Assembly (NCBI RefSeq): GCF_900109165.1 | Contig: NZ_FNZF01000002.1 | Coordinates: 248,001 to 312,000, forward strand | Origin: Bhargavaea ginsengi | Lineage (GTDB): Bacteria > Bacillota > Bacilli > Bacillales_A > Planococcaceae | DNA length: 64,000 nt | Direction: 5' to 3' | Shown: positions 1 through 10,811 of the stretch, piece after piece | Layout of the letters: every line of letters begins with the position of its first letter | Position numbering within the stretch: position 1 is the stretch's first letter | Translations under genes and position numbers: made by a program | Notes under the pieces: generated by a model | Database searches by the model: none | What the model saw: the letters and a program-made list of their open reading frames with translations, nothing else | Told to the model about the DNA's origin: nothing

Positions 1-99
1 GCCGGATGCGGCGCAGGCAGAGAAAAACGCCTCCGCACCGCTGCCCGACACTGTCACTCGTACAGTTTCCTTCCCGCGCAGCCGCTCAGCCGTCCGCAT
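1..99 (-). CDS. yqfD: YqfD sporulation protein, N-terminal fragment
   Basis: Only the first 33 codons lie in the window; the gene continues past base 1. The reading frame opens at an ATG at 99 and reads MRTAERLRGKETVRVTVSGS, a basic start followed by a beta-rich stretch that resembles the N-terminus of YqfD (known for a valine-rich strand ending in a Gly and then E-A-F-F-x-x-C). The ATG lies inside yqfC, so the two genes overlap by 14 bases and are probably translationally coupled. YqfD is a sporulation-associated membrane protein of unknown biochemical role that follows yqfC in B. subtilis. The call rests on position plus this short match. Confidence 0.6.
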   Translation of the reverse strand, partial: MRTAERLRGKETVRVTVSGSGAEAFFSACAASG

Positions 100-334
100 G
101 GTCCCTCGTCCGGATCAGCGTGAGGCGATCCAGCCGGTCGAATGTGATCAGGGCCGCCTCGTCTCCGACCTCCTCCACAGCCACCGCTTCTCCCTCCAAT
201 GTCAGCGCATATGGAGCCAGGCGAAGGCTGATCGCACGATCGCCGATTTTCCCGATCGTGAATTTTCCGTTGAGCCGCAGTGTCCGGTGGTCCTCGATTT
301 CCAGAAATGGGACCATCCTAAAAAATCTGCGCAT
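86..334 (-). CDS. yqfC: YqfC/YabP-family sporulation protein
   Basis: An 82-residue protein starting MRRFFRMVPFLEIEDHRTLR. It is short, beta-rich and without membrane segments, which fits the YabP/YqfC family of small proteins made in the mother cell during sporulation. The identification leans on gene order: nfeD, floA, small membrane protein, yqfC, yqfD, as in B. subtilis. The ATG at 334 is preferred over the upstream codon at 373 because a G-rich ribosome binding site lies about 7 bases before it. That site sits in the 3' arm of a strong hairpin (see 341-380). The biochemical function is unknown. Confidence 0.7.
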   Translation of the reverse strand: MRRFFRMVPFLEIEDHRTLRLNGKFTIGKIGDRAISLRLAPYALTLEGEAVAVEEVGDEAALITFDRLDRLTLIRTRDHADG

Positions 335-340
335 ACAAAA

Positions 341-380
341 ACCCCCCTTGGCCTTCAGTTTATGACAGGCCAAGAGGGGG
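341..380 (-). terminator. Terminator-like hairpin covering the yqfC ribosome binding site
   Basis: Read on the minus strand, CCCCCTCTTGGCC and GGCCAAGGGGGG pair around a 13-15 base loop and are followed at once by TTTTT and then the yqfC ATG. The shape is that of an intrinsic terminator after the upstream gene, yet the right arm is also the only plausible ribosome binding site for yqfC. It may end the floA operon transcript, act as an attenuator, or hide the binding site. Confidence 0.75.
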
Positions 381-402
381 CATTCACACCGGCCGGAGCC
401 GG

Positions 403-930
403 TTATCTTCTTTTTGCTTTTGGCGGACCGAGAATTTCGGCGAACACGATCGCCCGCGCGAGGTCCTCTTCGGATTCCGGCAAAAGGCGGTCAGGTTCAG
501 CGATTTCCGTTTTGTAGATTGGCTGCTCGGTCACCGCTTTGCGATCGCGTGTGCGTTCACGGGTACGATCCTGCCTCGGATTGCGGGCAGTATCAGTCCC
601 GTCTGCAGAGGTCCGTGTAATCTGTTGCGGCACACGCTCTGAACGCGTGACCACTTCCGGCTTTGGCTGCACAGGCTTTTTCTCTACTGTGCGGGGATCG
701 GTCCGAAACTCCCCGGCCTCTTTCTGGATCTCCTTCTGAAGATCTTCGTAAAGTTGTTTTGTCAGGTCTTTCAGGCTGCCGCTTTTTTCAGCCGGCCTCC
801 GGGGCACATCCTGACGGGATGGCGGCGCCTGTGTCTGCCCCGGCCTTTTTTCCGGTGGTTTCTGGTTGTCCTTTCCCTTGAACAGGGAGCCGATTATCAG
901 AGAGATGATCAGCAGGATGATCGGTTCCAT
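403..930 (-). CDS. Small single-pass membrane protein downstream of floA
   Basis: A 175-residue protein with one N-terminal membrane segment (residues 2-15, MEPIILLIISLIIGSLFKG), then a long, highly charged, proline-, arginine- and glutamate-rich region that is probably disordered, and a short conserved-looking tail around residue 160 (AIVFAEILGPPKAKRR). It occupies the position of yqfB in the sigma-W operon nfeD-floA-yqfB of B. subtilis, but I see no convincing sequence match. A good binding site (AAAGGGG) lies before the ATG. An inferred role is a membrane-anchored partner or scaffold of the FloA assembly; the function is unknown. Confidence 0.75.
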   Translation of the reverse strand: MEPIILLIISLIIGSLFKGKDNQKPPEKRPGQTQAPPSRQDVPRRPAEKSGSLKDLTKQLYEDLQKEIQKEAGEFRTDPRTVEKKPVQPKPEVVTRSERVPQQITRTSADGTDTARNPRQDRTRERTRDRKAVTEQPIYKTEIAEPDRLLPESEEDLARAIVFAEILGPPKAKRR

Positions 931-960
931 CAGCTCATCCCCTTTCCGTCACACGTCGGA

Positions 961-1959
961 TCATTGGCCGTCGGGGCGCTTATCCTGCTCCTTGCCCATT
1001 TTGCCGAGGGATTCGCGCATCGAGGTATCTGCCTGGATGTTTTTGTAGTTTACGTAGTCCATGATCCCGATGTTGCCTGTGCGAAGAGCTTCAGCCATGG
1101 CGAGAGGCACTTCCGCCTCGGCTTCGACGACCTTGGCGCGCATCTCGCCGACTTTGGCGCGCATTTCCTGCTCGCTCGCAACAGCCATGGCACGGCGTTC
1201 TTCCGCTTTCGCCTGGGCAATTTTCTTATCGGCGTCTGCCTGCTCGGTCTGAAGCTCGGCACCAATGTTCTTGCCGATGTCGACATCGGCGATATCGATC
1301 GAAAGGATTTCAAATGCCGTTCCCGAGTCCAGGCCTTTTGAAAGGACTGTCTGGGAGATCATATCCGGATTTTCCAGGACGACGGTATGGTGCTTGGAAG
1401 AACCGATTGTCGAGACGATCCCTTCACCGACACGGGCAACGATCGTTTCCTCGCCGGCACCGCCGACGAGCCGTTCGATGTTTGCCCGGACAGTGATCCG
1501 GGATTTTGCCTTGACTTCGATTCCGTTCATGGCAACACCCGCGATAAACGGCGTTTCGATGACTTTAGGGTTGACCGACATGCTGACGGCTTCGAGCACG
1601 TCACGGCCGGCAAGGTCGATTGCCGCCGCCCGCTCGAATGTCAGAGCGATGTTCGCACGGTGCGCCGCGATAAGGGCGTTGACGACCCGGTCCACGTTAC
1701 CTCCTGCGAGATAATGGCTCTCCAGCTGGTTGATGCTCACATCGAGCCCTGCTTTGTGGGCCTTGATGAGCGGGTTGACGATTCGGCTCGGAATAACTCG
1801 GCGGAGCCGCATCCCGATCAGTGTGAAGATGCTGATTTTCACGCCGGCTGCGAGTGCGGAAATCCACAATGTGACCGGCACGAATGTAAAGAAGATCGAC
1901 AGGGCGATAATCACCAGAAACGCAACGATGATCAGCCCGATTGTTCCCAATCCTAGCAT
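961..1959 (-). CDS. floA: Flotillin-like protein FloA
   Basis: A 332-residue protein, the normal length for YqfA/FloA. It starts with a hydrophobic hairpin (residues 3-50) that inserts in the membrane without crossing it, followed by an SPFH-like core and an Ala/Glu-rich coiled coil (about residues 215-300, with repeated [19 protein letters not shown]-type heptads). FloA forms oligomers that organise functional membrane microdomains and affect membrane fluidity, signalling and secretion. The binding site AGGAGGAAACAGA overlaps the nfeD stop codon, so the two are co-translated. Expression is expected to follow the sigma-W-like promoter upstream of nfeD (envelope stress). Confidence 0.97.
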   Translation of the reverse strand: MLGLGTIGLIIVAFLVIIALSIFFTFVPVTLWISALAAGVKISIFTLIGMRLRRVIPSRIVNPLIKAHKAGLDVSINQLESHYLAGGNVDRVVNALIAAHRANIALTFERAAAIDLAGRDVLEAVSMSVNPKVIETPFIAGVAMNGIEVKAKSRITVRANIERLVGGAGEETIVARVGEGIVSTIGSSKHHTVVLENPDMISQTVLSKGLDSGTAFEILSIDIADVDIGKNIGAELQTEQADADKKIAQAKAEERRAMAVASEQEMRAKVGEMRAKVVEAEAEVPLAMAEALRTGNIGIMDYVNYKNIQADTSMRESLGKMGKEQDKRPDGQ

Positions 1960-1970
1960 TCTGTTTCCTC

Positions 1971-3293
1971 CTATTCGGCGGAGGCTTCCCGGACAACGAT
2001 CCTGGAGCCTTCCACTTTTGTGATCTTAACATTTTGATCTTTCCCGATAAACCTTCCTTCAGAGACGACGTCAAGATATTCTCCGTCCAGTTCGGCAGTT
2101 CCGGAAGGCCGGAGCGGTGTCACCGTTGTTGCCGTACGGCCGATAAGTTCGAGCCGGTTGGCATTGGAGACATAGCCGCTTTCTGTATCGGTGGCGTCCC
2201 TGAGGATTAGCCGGTTAAGAAGATGGAGCCGTTTGCCAAAGAATTTCATCATGATCACCATTCCCAATATCGTGATGACCAGTGCAGTGACGACAGAGAT
2301 GGCCATCCAGGCCGGGTCGGCCCCTGCCATAATGATGCCCGCAACCATGGCCACAGCACCGATAATGCCCAGAATTCCTCCCGGTACAAACAGCTCGGCT
2401 ATGAGCAGGCCGATACCTGCCAGGAACAGCAGAAGGGATTCATATCCTGCCAGGCCGGCAACGAGGTGTCCATAGAAAAACAGGAGCAATGCCCCGGCGC
2501 CCATCGAACCGGGGATACCGAATCCGGGCGAATACAGCTCGACGACAAGGCCCAGCCCCGCAATCGAAAGCAGGATCGGTACAACGACGGGATTCGTGAT
2601 GAAACGTGCAAGTTTTTCGCTGAATGTTTCATTCATCTTGACGACTTCTGCGCCTTCAAGACCTGCGGTTGCCAGCAGTTCATCAAATGACGACACAGTT
2701 CCCTCACTGTAATTGACTTCCAGCGCCTCGTCGGCGGACAGGGTCAGCAGCTTGCCTTTCCCCGCACGGTATTCGGGAAAGTCCATGTCGGCATTGGCCA
2801 TGGCAAGCGCATAGTCTGGATCCCGCCCCTGATCGGATGATTCTGCTGCCGCCTTCATCGAGGCGAGCCAAGCACTGTTGGCCTTGTCATCGGCAGCATT
2901 GCCGGACTGGTCAATTACCTGAGCAGCGCCGATCCGGCCGTTCGGGTCCATATAGATTTCGTCGGCATGGAGTGCTAGGAACGCACCGGCCGACAGGGCA
3001 TCGCGGTTGATATAGGCGATTGTGCGGAGTTCCGTTTCATCCATCAGCTTGGCAATCCGGCCTGCTGCATCCACAAATCCCCCGGGTGTGTTGATCTCGA
3101 GGATAATCGTATCTGCTCCAGCCTCTTTGGCCTCACCGAATGAACGGCTCAGAAACTCATACAGCCCCCGCTCGACTTCGTTTTCCAATGGCACGTGGTA
3201 TACTTTGCCGCTATCCGCTCCGGCATGGGGTATCGCCAAGAGGAACATGGCAGCGAACAGAAGGAGGCCGCGGATCAAGCGGATTCCTTTCAA
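1971..3293 (-). CDS. nfeD: NfeD-family membrane serine protease (STOPP)
   Basis: A 440-residue protein with an N-terminal signal/anchor, a ClpP-like periplasm-facing protease domain, four or five membrane helices (about residues 230-340) and a C-terminal OB-fold NfeD domain. The serine in SAGAF (S101) and the lysine in LASMKAAAE (K147) match the Ser-Lys dyad of the long NfeD proteins. This class works with the flotillin or stomatin encoded next to it. I chose a TTG start at 3293 because GGGGGTG lies 5 bases before it, whereas the ATGs further upstream fall in the promoter region and lack binding sites. B. subtilis YqeZ is almost the same length. Confidence 0.95.
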   Translation of the reverse strand: MKGIRLIRGLLLFAAMFLLAIPHAGADSGKVYHVPLENEVERGLYEFLSRSFGEAKEAGADTIILEINTPGGFVDAAGRIAKLMDETELRTIAYINRDALSAGAFLALHADEIYMDPNGRIGAAQVIDQSGNAADDKANSAWLASMKAAAESSDQGRDPDYALAMANADMDFPEYRAGKGKLLTLSADEALEVNYSEGTVSSFDELLATAGLEGAEVVKMNETFSEKLARFITNPVVVPILLSIAGLGLVVELYSPGFGIPGSMGAGALLLFFYGHLVAGLAGYESLLLFLAGIGLLIAELFVPGGILGIIGAVAMVAGIIMAGADPAWMAISVVTALVITILGMVIMMKFFGKRLHLLNRLILRDATDTESGYVSNANRLELIGRTATTVTPLRPSGTAELDGEYLDVVSEGRFIGKDQNVKITKVEGSRIVVREASAE

Positions 3294-3334
3294 GTCTTCA
3301 CCCCCATTCGTCTCTCGTCCATTATAGGTGATTC

Positions 3335-3361
3335 TACGTATGAACAAAGCAATAAGTTTCA
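3335..3361 (-). promoter_or_regulatory. Sigma-W-type promoter of nfeD-floA
   Basis: On the minus strand TGAAAC (3361-3356) and CGTA (3338-3335) are separated by 17 bases, close to the sigma-W consensus TGAAAC-N16-CGTA. It lies about 45 bases before the TTG start of nfeD. The orthologous B. subtilis operon is a known sigma-W target, so sequence and context agree. Confidence 0.75.
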
Positions 3362-3373
3362 TTAAAATGAAAT

Positions 3374-3405
3374 AAACCGGAAAATCCCGTGGGATTTTCC
3401 GGTTT
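3374..3405. terminator. Terminator after rpsU
   Basis: A near-perfect 15-bp stem (AAACCGGAAAATCCC with GGGATTTTCCGGTTT) with a 2-base loop lies between rpsU and the nfeD promoter. T-rich tails follow on both strands; the useful direction is minus, after rpsU. Confidence 0.85.
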
Positions 3406-3463
3406 TGCATACATTATCTGATTCTGGCCATTCCTGTTATGGAGGCAGGGATGGTGAGGGGGA

Positions 3464-3637
3464 TCAGTATTTGCGCTTGCGGGCTGCTTCGGACTTTTTC
3501 TTCCGCTTGATGCTTGGCTTCTCATAGTACTCGCGTTTGCGGGCCTCTTTAATCGTACCCGATTTGGAAACACCACGTTTGAAGCGGCGAAGAGCATCTT
3601 CAAGCGATTCGTTTTTACGAACGACAGTTTTTGTCAT
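3464..3637 (-). CDS. rpsU: Ribosomal protein bS21
   Basis: A 57-residue basic protein, [20 protein letters not shown], ending in the Lys/Arg-rich tail ([15 protein letters not shown]) typical of bS21, a small-subunit protein near the anti-Shine-Dalgarno region. The start at 3637 gives the standard length; the longer frame upstream has no support. It has its own strong sigma-A promoter and terminator, so it appears monocistronic. In B. subtilis rpsU is followed by yqeY; here yqeY is absent from the locus. Confidence 0.97.
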   Translation of the reverse strand: MTKTVVRKNESLEDALRRFKRGVSKSGTIKEARKREYYEKPSIKRKKKSEAARKRKY

Positions 3638-3696
3638 GTCTTTTCCCCTCCCTCCGTACGCACTTCCATACATGAAAACACGTCATGTACTCAGAA

Positions 3697-3725
3697 ATTA
3701 TAGCCTAAATCATGAAGCGGGTCAA
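3697..3725 (-). promoter_or_regulatory. Sigma-A promoter of rpsU
   Basis: On the minus strand TTGACC (3725-3720), a 17-base spacer and TATAAT (3702-3697) lie about 60 bases before the rpsU start. This is one of the best sigma-A matches in the window. Confidence 0.85.
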
Positions 3726-3768
3726 TATATATCTTTCATCTTGGCATATAACATTTTTATTCAGCAGA

Positions 3769-4440
3769 TCAGTAATCTTCAGAAGATGTGAGACCCTGCA
3801 TGATTTTGACTCCGGAGCTCGCGCCGATCCTTGTGGCGCCTGCTTCTGCCATGTTCTGCAGATCTTCCAGGCTGCGGACGCCGCCGGAAGCCTTTACGCC
3901 CATTTCCTCGCCGACTGTTAGCCGCATAAGCGCAACATCTTCCACCGTTGCGCCGCCCGTAGAGAAACCGGTTGACGTCTTGACGAAGTCCGCCCCTGCA
4001 TTTTTGGAAAGGCGGCATGCGATAATTTTTTCATCGTTGGTCAGAAGGCACGCCTCAATGATGACTTTGACGATCGCTTTACCGGCAGCCGCTTCCACGA
4101 CAGCGCGAATATCTGCTTCGACCGTTTCTTCATCGCCGCTTTTCAGCGCGCCGATGTTCAGGACCATATCGATTTCCTCTGCGCCTTTTTCGATGGCGTC
4201 CTTTGTTTCGAACGCTTTCGTCTCTTTTGTGCTCGCGCCGAGCGGGAAGCCGATGACCGTACACACTTTCACATCGGTTCCAGAAAGCTCGCCTGCAGCT
4301 GTTTCCACCCAGTACGGGTTCACACAGACGGAAGCAAAACTGTACTCCTTCGCTTCCGCGCATAGCTCTGCGATCTGTTCTTTCGTCACTTCGGGTTTGA
4401 GAAGCGTATGGTCGATCATTGATGCGACATTGGTATTCAT
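3769..4440 (-). CDS. deoC: Deoxyribose-phosphate aldolase
   Basis: A 223-residue class I aldolase that splits 2-deoxyribose 5-phosphate into glyceraldehyde 3-phosphate and acetaldehyde in deoxynucleoside breakdown. The Schiff-base lysine is K154 in [14 protein letters not shown]91 ([10 protein letters not shown]) and K183 ([10 protein letters not shown]) match the proton-relay residues. AAGGAGGAAATACT precedes the ATG. It is not next to other nucleoside catabolic genes here but lies between mtaB and rpsU, so it is probably transcribed as an extra gene behind the hrcA-dnaK-mtaB series. Confidence 0.97.
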   Translation of the reverse strand: MNTNVASMIDHTLLKPEVTKEQIAELCAEAKEYSFASVCVNPYWVETAAGELSGTDVKVCTVIGFPLGASTKETKAFETKDAIEKGAEEIDMVLNIGALKSGDEETVEADIRAVVEAAAGKAIVKVIIEACLLTNDEKIIACRLSKNAGADFVKTSTGFSTGGATVEDVALMRLTVGEEMGVKASGGVRSLEDLQNMAEAGATRIGASSGVKIMQGLTSSEDY

Positions 4441-4510
4441 AGTATTTCCTCCTTATTGGTCCTTGCCCTATTTGCTGACTTGCCTGTGAATTCCCCGTCC
4501 GGACGCAAGA

Positions 4511-4541
4511 CGCCCGGAAGCCGGGAATCCGGCTCCGGGCG
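4511..4541 (-). terminator. GC-rich hairpin after mtaB
   Basis: CGCCCGGAAGCCGG pairs with CCGGCTCCGGGCG across a 4-base loop just after the mtaB stop. The tail on the minus strand is not T-rich (GTCTTGCG), so it may be a weak or partial terminator. Confidence 0.45.
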
Positions 4542-4549
4542 ATGCCGGC

Positions 4550-5893
4550 TCAGGCGACCGGTACCGTACCATCTTCGATGACTCTAACAAAAGCACCCTC
4601 ATTATAAGGATAGCCCGCCTTCGTGATTTTCACTCGGACAATCTTTCCGACCATTGATTCATCGGCAGGGATGACAACTTTCATATAGTTATCGGTATAG
4701 CCCTCGTAGAGCCCGCTTTCCGGATCTTCCTTGAATGGCTCTTCGGGAATCATTTCGAGTACTTGTCCCTCGTAGGCCGATGCATATTCCTTCGCGAGCT
4801 GATCGTTCAGCTGGAGAAGGCGGTGGACGCGTTCATTCTTGACGGCTTCGTCAATCTGATTATCCATCCGGGCGGCCGGCGTGCCGATCCGCATTGAGTA
4901 CGGGAACACGTGCAGTTCGGCAAAACGGTGATCACGGATGAATTCGAATGTCTCCATGAACTCTTCTTCCGTTTCACCCGGGAAGCCTACAATAACATCC
5001 GAAGTCAGTGCAAAGTCCGGAAGTGCATCGCGCAGACGCTCGAGACGCTCCGCAAAGAAGGCCATCGTATACTTCCTGCGCATGCGCTTCAGCACCGTGT
5101 CGGAGCCGGATTGAATCGGAATGTGCAGGTGGCGAACAACAATGTTGGAAGCCTTCAAGACAGCGATCACTTCATCGGTCAGCTGGCTTGCCTCGATCGA
5201 GGAAATCCGCAACCGCTTAAGCCCGGGCACCTGCGCTTCGATGTCCCTGAGCAGCTGTGCAAGATTATACTCTTTCAGGTCTTCCCCGTAGCCGCCCGTA
5301 TGGATGCCGGTAAGCACGATTTCCTTGTATCCTGCGTCAACAAGCTGGCGTGCCTGATGGATGACTTCCTCCGGATCACGGGAGCGCATCAGACCGCGCG
5401 CCCAGGGGATGATGCAGAATGTGCAGAAGTTGTTGCAGCCTTCCTGGATTTTCAGTGAGGCCCGGGTTCTGTCAGTGAAGGACGGAACATCCAGTTCTTC
5501 ATAGACCCTGTTCTTCATGATGTTGCCGACCGCATTGATAGGCTGGCGTTCCCTGCGATACTGCTCGATATAACCGAGCAGCTTCGTCCGGTCCTGCGTG
5601 CCGACAACAATGTCTACACCCGGGATCTCCATGATCTCCGCGGACGATGTCTGCGCGTAGCAGCCGGTGACACAAACAACGGCATCCGGATTCGTCCTGA
5701 TGGCACGCCGAATCACCTGGCGGCTTTTTTTGTCACTCGTATTCGTGACAGTACATGTATTGATGACGTAGACATCCGCGCGGCCCTCAAATTCCGCCCG
5801 CTCATAGTCAGCGTCCTTGAACAGCTGCCAGATGGCCTCCGTCTCGTAATGGTTTACTTTACAGCCCAATGTGTGAAAGGCGACTGTCGACAT
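4550..5893 (-). CDS. mtaB: tRNA t6A37 methylthiotransferase
   Basis: A 447-residue radical-SAM enzyme (YqeV/MtaB) that turns t6A into ms2t6A at position 37 of ANN-decoding tRNAs. It has the N-terminal UPF0004 domain with cysteines C11, C47 and C81 region (TLGCKVN, INTCTVT, VTGCYAQ), the radical-SAM cluster motif EGCNNFCTFC, and a C-terminal TRAM RNA-binding domain. The ATG at 5893 is chosen: AGAGGTGAG lies 5 bases upstream, while the GTG three codons earlier overlaps that site. It overlaps the end of rsmE slightly. Confidence 0.96.
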   Translation of the reverse strand: MSTVAFHTLGCKVNHYETEAIWQLFKDADYERAEFEGRADVYVINTCTVTNTSDKKSRQVIRRAIRTNPDAVVCVTGCYAQTSSAEIMEIPGVDIVVGTQDRTKLLGYIEQYRRERQPINAVGNIMKNRVYEELDVPSFTDRTRASLKIQEGCNNFCTFCIIPWARGLMRSRDPEEVIHQARQLVDAGYKEIVLTGIHTGGYGEDLKEYNLAQLLRDIEAQVPGLKRLRISSIEASQLTDEVIAVLKASNIVVRHLHIPIQSGSDTVLKRMRRKYTMAFFAERLERLRDALPDFALTSDVIVGFPGETEEEFMETFEFIRDHRFAELHVFPYSMRIGTPAARMDNQIDEAVKNERVHRLLQLNDQLAKEYASAYEGQVLEMIPEEPFKEDPESGLYEGYTDNYMKVVIPADESMVGKIVRVKITKAGYPYNEGAFVRVIEDGTVPVA

Positions 5894-5898
5894 GGGGC

Positions 5899-6645
5899 TC
5901 ACCTCTTTCCTTCTATTTCGCTTGAAATCGCGGCTAATGCATATAGCGGAGCCGTTTCCGCCCTCAGGATGCGCGGCCCGAGCGCGATGGGCCTGAACCC
6001 TGCCGCACGGAACCGCTCTGCCTCCTCGCGGCTGATACCGCCTTCAGGCCCGAAGACTGCCAGTACCTTTTGTCCATGATACACGTTTTCAATCAGAGCG
6101 GCAATCGAGCCCCCGCTGCGGACTTTGGCAGATTCCTCGTCCGCTATAAGAAGCAGATCGAATGACTCAGCAAGCCGGATAAGGCCGTCCAGGCCGGTTA
6201 CATCCGAAATCTCGGGAATGATGCTCCGGTGCGACTGCTCCGCCGCCTCCTTTGCAATCTTCCGTAGCCGGTCAATCTTCTTTGCGCTCTTTTTACTGTC
6301 CCATTTCACGATGGAACGCTCTGCTTCAAAAGGAATCAATCCTGCCATGCCAAGTTCGGTGCCCTTCTGGACAATCAGGTCCAGCTTGTCTCCCTTCGGC
6401 AGTCCCGCCGCGACAGTCACGCCAATCGGCATCTCATTTGACGGCAGGGATCCTTGTGTCTTCCGGATCACCACATCGCCGTCAAGCGCAATGATTTCAG
6501 ATTGAAAAGCCTCTCCATCCGAAACTGCGATCAGCTTCCCGCCTTCGGCCATCCTCATCACCTTCGTGATATGGCGGGCATCGTCTCCGGATATCAAAGC
6601 CCGGCCGCTATCATCAAACGGGTCATCAAGAAAGTATCTCTGCAT
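5899..6645 (-). CDS. rsmE: 16S rRNA m3U1498 methyltransferase
   Basis: A 248-residue SPOUT-class methyltransferase (YqeU/RsmE) that modifies U1498 of 16S rRNA in the decoding region. The N-terminal PUA-like domain (MQRYFLDDPF..., residues 1-70) is followed by the knotted SAM-binding domain with FGPEGGISREEAERF and LGPRILRAETAPLYAL. The ATG at 6645 is inside the end of prmA, giving a 20-base overlap and probable coupling. Confidence 0.97.
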   Translation of the reverse strand: MQRYFLDDPFDDSGRALISGDDARHITKVMRMAEGGKLIAVSDGEAFQSEIIALDGDVVIRKTQGSLPSNEMPIGVTVAAGLPKGDKLDLIVQKGTELGMAGLIPFEAERSIVKWDSKKSAKKIDRLRKIAKEAAEQSHRSIIPEISDVTGLDGLIRLAESFDLLLIADEESAKVRSGGSIAALIENVYHGQKVLAVFGPEGGISREEAERFRAAGFRPIALGPRILRAETAPLYALAAISSEIEGKR

Positions 6646-7597
6646 CCTGTCCACCCGCTTCCGGTTTCCGTGCAATGATGGCCGTCCAGTCTTCCATCAC
6701 CATCACTTCCTCGATCAGAAAGCCGGATTCCGTCAGTGCTTCTTTTACATCGTCCTTTTTCTGGGCGATGATGCCGGAAGTGATGAAGAGGCCTCCCGGC
6801 TTAATGACCTGGTAGGCATCATCCGTGAAGGTGACAATCACTTCGGCGAGGATGTTGGCGACCGCAACATCCGGACGTCCGTCGTAAGCATCCAGAAGAT
6901 TGCCGTGGCGGACGTCGATTGGTGTCGTGAGCCCATTTAGCTCCACGTTTTTCCGGGCGGACTGCACAGCTACCTCATCCAGGTCGAGTGCCGTGATCCG
7001 TCCGGCACCGAGCAGGGCCGCTCCGATCGACAGGACTCCCGAGCCGGTTCCGATATCCACCACCTCGTCCCCTTCACGGACCGTTTTTTCCAGCGCCTGC
7101 AGGCACATGACCGTCGTCGGATGGGTCCCCGTTCCGAATGCCATGCCCGGATCCAGCTCGATGATCAGCTCATCCGTACTGAGCTTTTCGTATTCTTCCC
7201 ATGTCGGGACAATCGTGAACCGTTTTGAAATTTTGACCGGATGGTAATAATCCTTCCAGGCGGTCGACCAGTCCTCTTCGTCCACTTCGGACTGGGTGAC
7301 CGAGTTTGGACCGATGTCGAGACCGTAGGATTCCAGATTGGAGATTTCATTTTTCAACTCATTCACCGTCTCGGGAAGAAAGCTGTTGACCGGCAGGTAG
7401 GCCTTCACGATGGCACCCTCGGCCGGGTAATCTGCCCTGTCCAGTTCATACAGTTCTCCGAACCGTGTATCGTGTTCGAGGTCAGGCTCACGGGAGTCCT
7501 CAATAACGACTCCGCTTGCACCGGCTTCATAGAGAAGGTTGGAGACAGCCTCCATCGCTTCGTTGGAAGTGTGCACCGCGATTTCCGCCCATTTCAA
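6626..7597 (-). CDS. prmA: Ribosomal protein L11 methyltransferase
   Basis: A 323-residue SAM-dependent methyltransferase that trimethylates lysines of ribosomal protein uL11. It has the N-terminal substrate domain, linker, and Rossmann domain with motif I VVDIGTGSGVLSIGA and motif IV VANILAEVI. The start codon is TTG at 7597, supported by AAAGGG 9 bases upstream and a start (MKWAEIAVHTSNEA) that matches the family. It follows dnaJ directly, as in B. subtilis. Confidence 0.96.
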   Translation of the reverse strand: MKWAEIAVHTSNEAMEAVSNLLYEAGASGVVIEDSREPDLEHDTRFGELYELDRADYPAEGAIVKAYLPVNSFLPETVNELKNEISNLESYGLDIGPNSVTQSEVDEEDWSTAWKDYYHPVKISKRFTIVPTWEEYEKLSTDELIIELDPGMAFGTGTHPTTVMCLQALEKTVREGDEVVDIGTGSGVLSIGAALLGAGRITALDLDEVAVQSARKNVELNGLTTPIDVRHGNLLDAYDGRPDVAVANILAEVIVTFTDDAYQVIKPGGLFITSGIIAQKKDDVKEALTESGFLIEEVMVMEDWTAIIARKPEAGGQDAEILS

Positions 7598-7611
7598 TAG
7601 AATCAGCCCTT

Positions 7612-8754
7612 TCAGTCACCCTTGAATGTACGCTTCAGACGGTCAAACAGCGAACTTTGATATTCATCCGGAGCATCTCCGCTGACAGCGGCAAAGTCCC
7701 GCATCAGCTGCTTCTGCTTTTCGGTCATTTTCGTCGGAGTGATCAGCTTGATGATGACATGCTGGTCGCCCGTTCCATATCCATGAACATTCGGGACACC
7801 CTTGCCCTTCAGGCGGAATGTCGTTCCTGTCTGTGTACCTGCCGGAATCTTCAGCTTCACCTTGCCGTGGACGGTCGGGACTTCGACTTCGTCGCCAAGA
7901 GCTGCCTGCGGGAAGTTGATCCGGAGTTCAAGAAGAACATCGTCTCCTTCGCGGACAAACCGCTCATGGGGCCGAACGCGGAATTCCACATACAGGTCTC
8001 CCGCAGGACCGCCGTTGATGCCGGGTTCTCCCTGGCCTGCGACACGAAGCTGCTGCCCGTCTTCGACACCCGCCGGAATATTGACTTTGATGCGCTTACG
8101 CTTGGTGACTCTTCCCGCACCGTGGCAATCGGAGCATTTCTCCGGAATGATCTTGCCCGTACCCTGGCAGGTCGGGCATGAGCGACGGTTGACCATCTGG
8201 CCGAATGGTGTATTCTGCGCCACACTGATTTGTCCTGAGCCGCCGCATTCGCCACAAGTACTGACGCTAGTGCCCGGTTTGGCCCCATCGCCGCCGCAAG
8301 TATCGCAGGTCTCTTCCTTGTCGACTTCGATTTCCGTGTCTTTGCCGAAGACCGCTTCCATAAAGTCAATCGTCATCGTATAGGCGAGGTCTGACCCCTG
8401 GCGAGGGGCATTCGGGTCACGCCGCCGGCCGCCTCCTCCCCCGAAGAACGTATTCAGGATATCGTCAAAGTCGAACCCGGCGGCACCGCCGCCGAATCCT
8501 CCCCCGCCGAATCCGCCTCCTCCAAAACCGCCGGCCGCATCGGCATGGCCGAACTGGTCATAGCGGGCGCGTTTGTCTTCATCGCTCAGAACTTCATACG
8601 CTTCGGCTATTTCCTTGAATTTCTCATCGGATCCCTCATCCTTGTTCAGGTCGGGATGATACTTTTTGGACAATTGCCTGTAGGCTTTCTTGATTTCTTC
8701 TTTACTAGCAGATTTCGTGACGCCAAGCACTTCATAGTAATCACGCTTGCTCAT
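7612..8754 (-). CDS. dnaJ: Chaperone DnaJ (Hsp40)
   Basis: A 380-residue type I J-protein. Domains in order: J domain with the HPD motif (KKYHPDLNK), a Gly/Phe-rich linker ([16 protein letters not shown]), four CxxCxGxG zinc-binding repeats ([32 protein letters not shown]), and a C-terminal substrate-binding domain. It stimulates DnaK ATPase and delivers clients. The ATG at 8754 follows AGGAGTGAAACT. A terminator hairpin lies between dnaK and dnaJ, so dnaJ may be expressed by read-through at a lower level or from an unseen promoter. Confidence 0.98.
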   Translation of the reverse strand: MSKRDYYEVLGVTKSASKEEIKKAYRQLSKKYHPDLNKDEGSDEKFKEIAEAYEVLSDEDKRARYDQFGHADAAGGFGGGGFGGGGFGGGAAGFDFDDILNTFFGGGGGRRRDPNAPRQGSDLAYTMTIDFMEAVFGKDTEIEVDKEETCDTCGGDGAKPGTSVSTCGECGGSGQISVAQNTPFGQMVNRRSCPTCQGTGKIIPEKCSDCHGAGRVTKRKRIKVNIPAGVEDGQQLRVAGQGEPGINGGPAGDLYVEFRVRPHERFVREGDDVLLELRINFPQAALGDEVEVPTVHGKVKLKIPAGTQTGTTFRLKGKGVPNVHGYGTGDQHVIIKLITPTKMTEKQKQLMRDFAAVSGDAPDEYQSSLFDRLKRTFKGD

Positions 8755-8883
8755 AGTTTCACTCCTGACTCGCTTGCATGACAATCATTGTATCATGCTG
8801 AAAATAGTCTTTCAAAATGGATCTGAACCCCACCCGTCTTCATCCGGCGGCTCCATGCCGTCCATGAAGATTTCGGACAGAAG

Positions 8884-8917
8884 AAAAGCCAAAGCCGAAA
8901 CACCGACTTTGGCTTTT
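8884..8917 (-). terminator. Terminator-like hairpin between dnaK and dnaJ
   Basis: AAAAGCCAAAG pairs with CTTTGGCTTTT around a 12-base loop, about 10 bases after the dnaK stop; the minus-strand tail continues TTCTTCT. It could set the dnaK:dnaJ ratio by partial termination. Confidence 0.7.
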
Positions 8918-8928
8918 CCGAGGGCGGA

Positions 8929-10776
<1,848 letters not shown>

Positions 10777-10811
10777 CTAAAATCAATGCATCTTGAAGCA
10801 TCATTCGTGTT

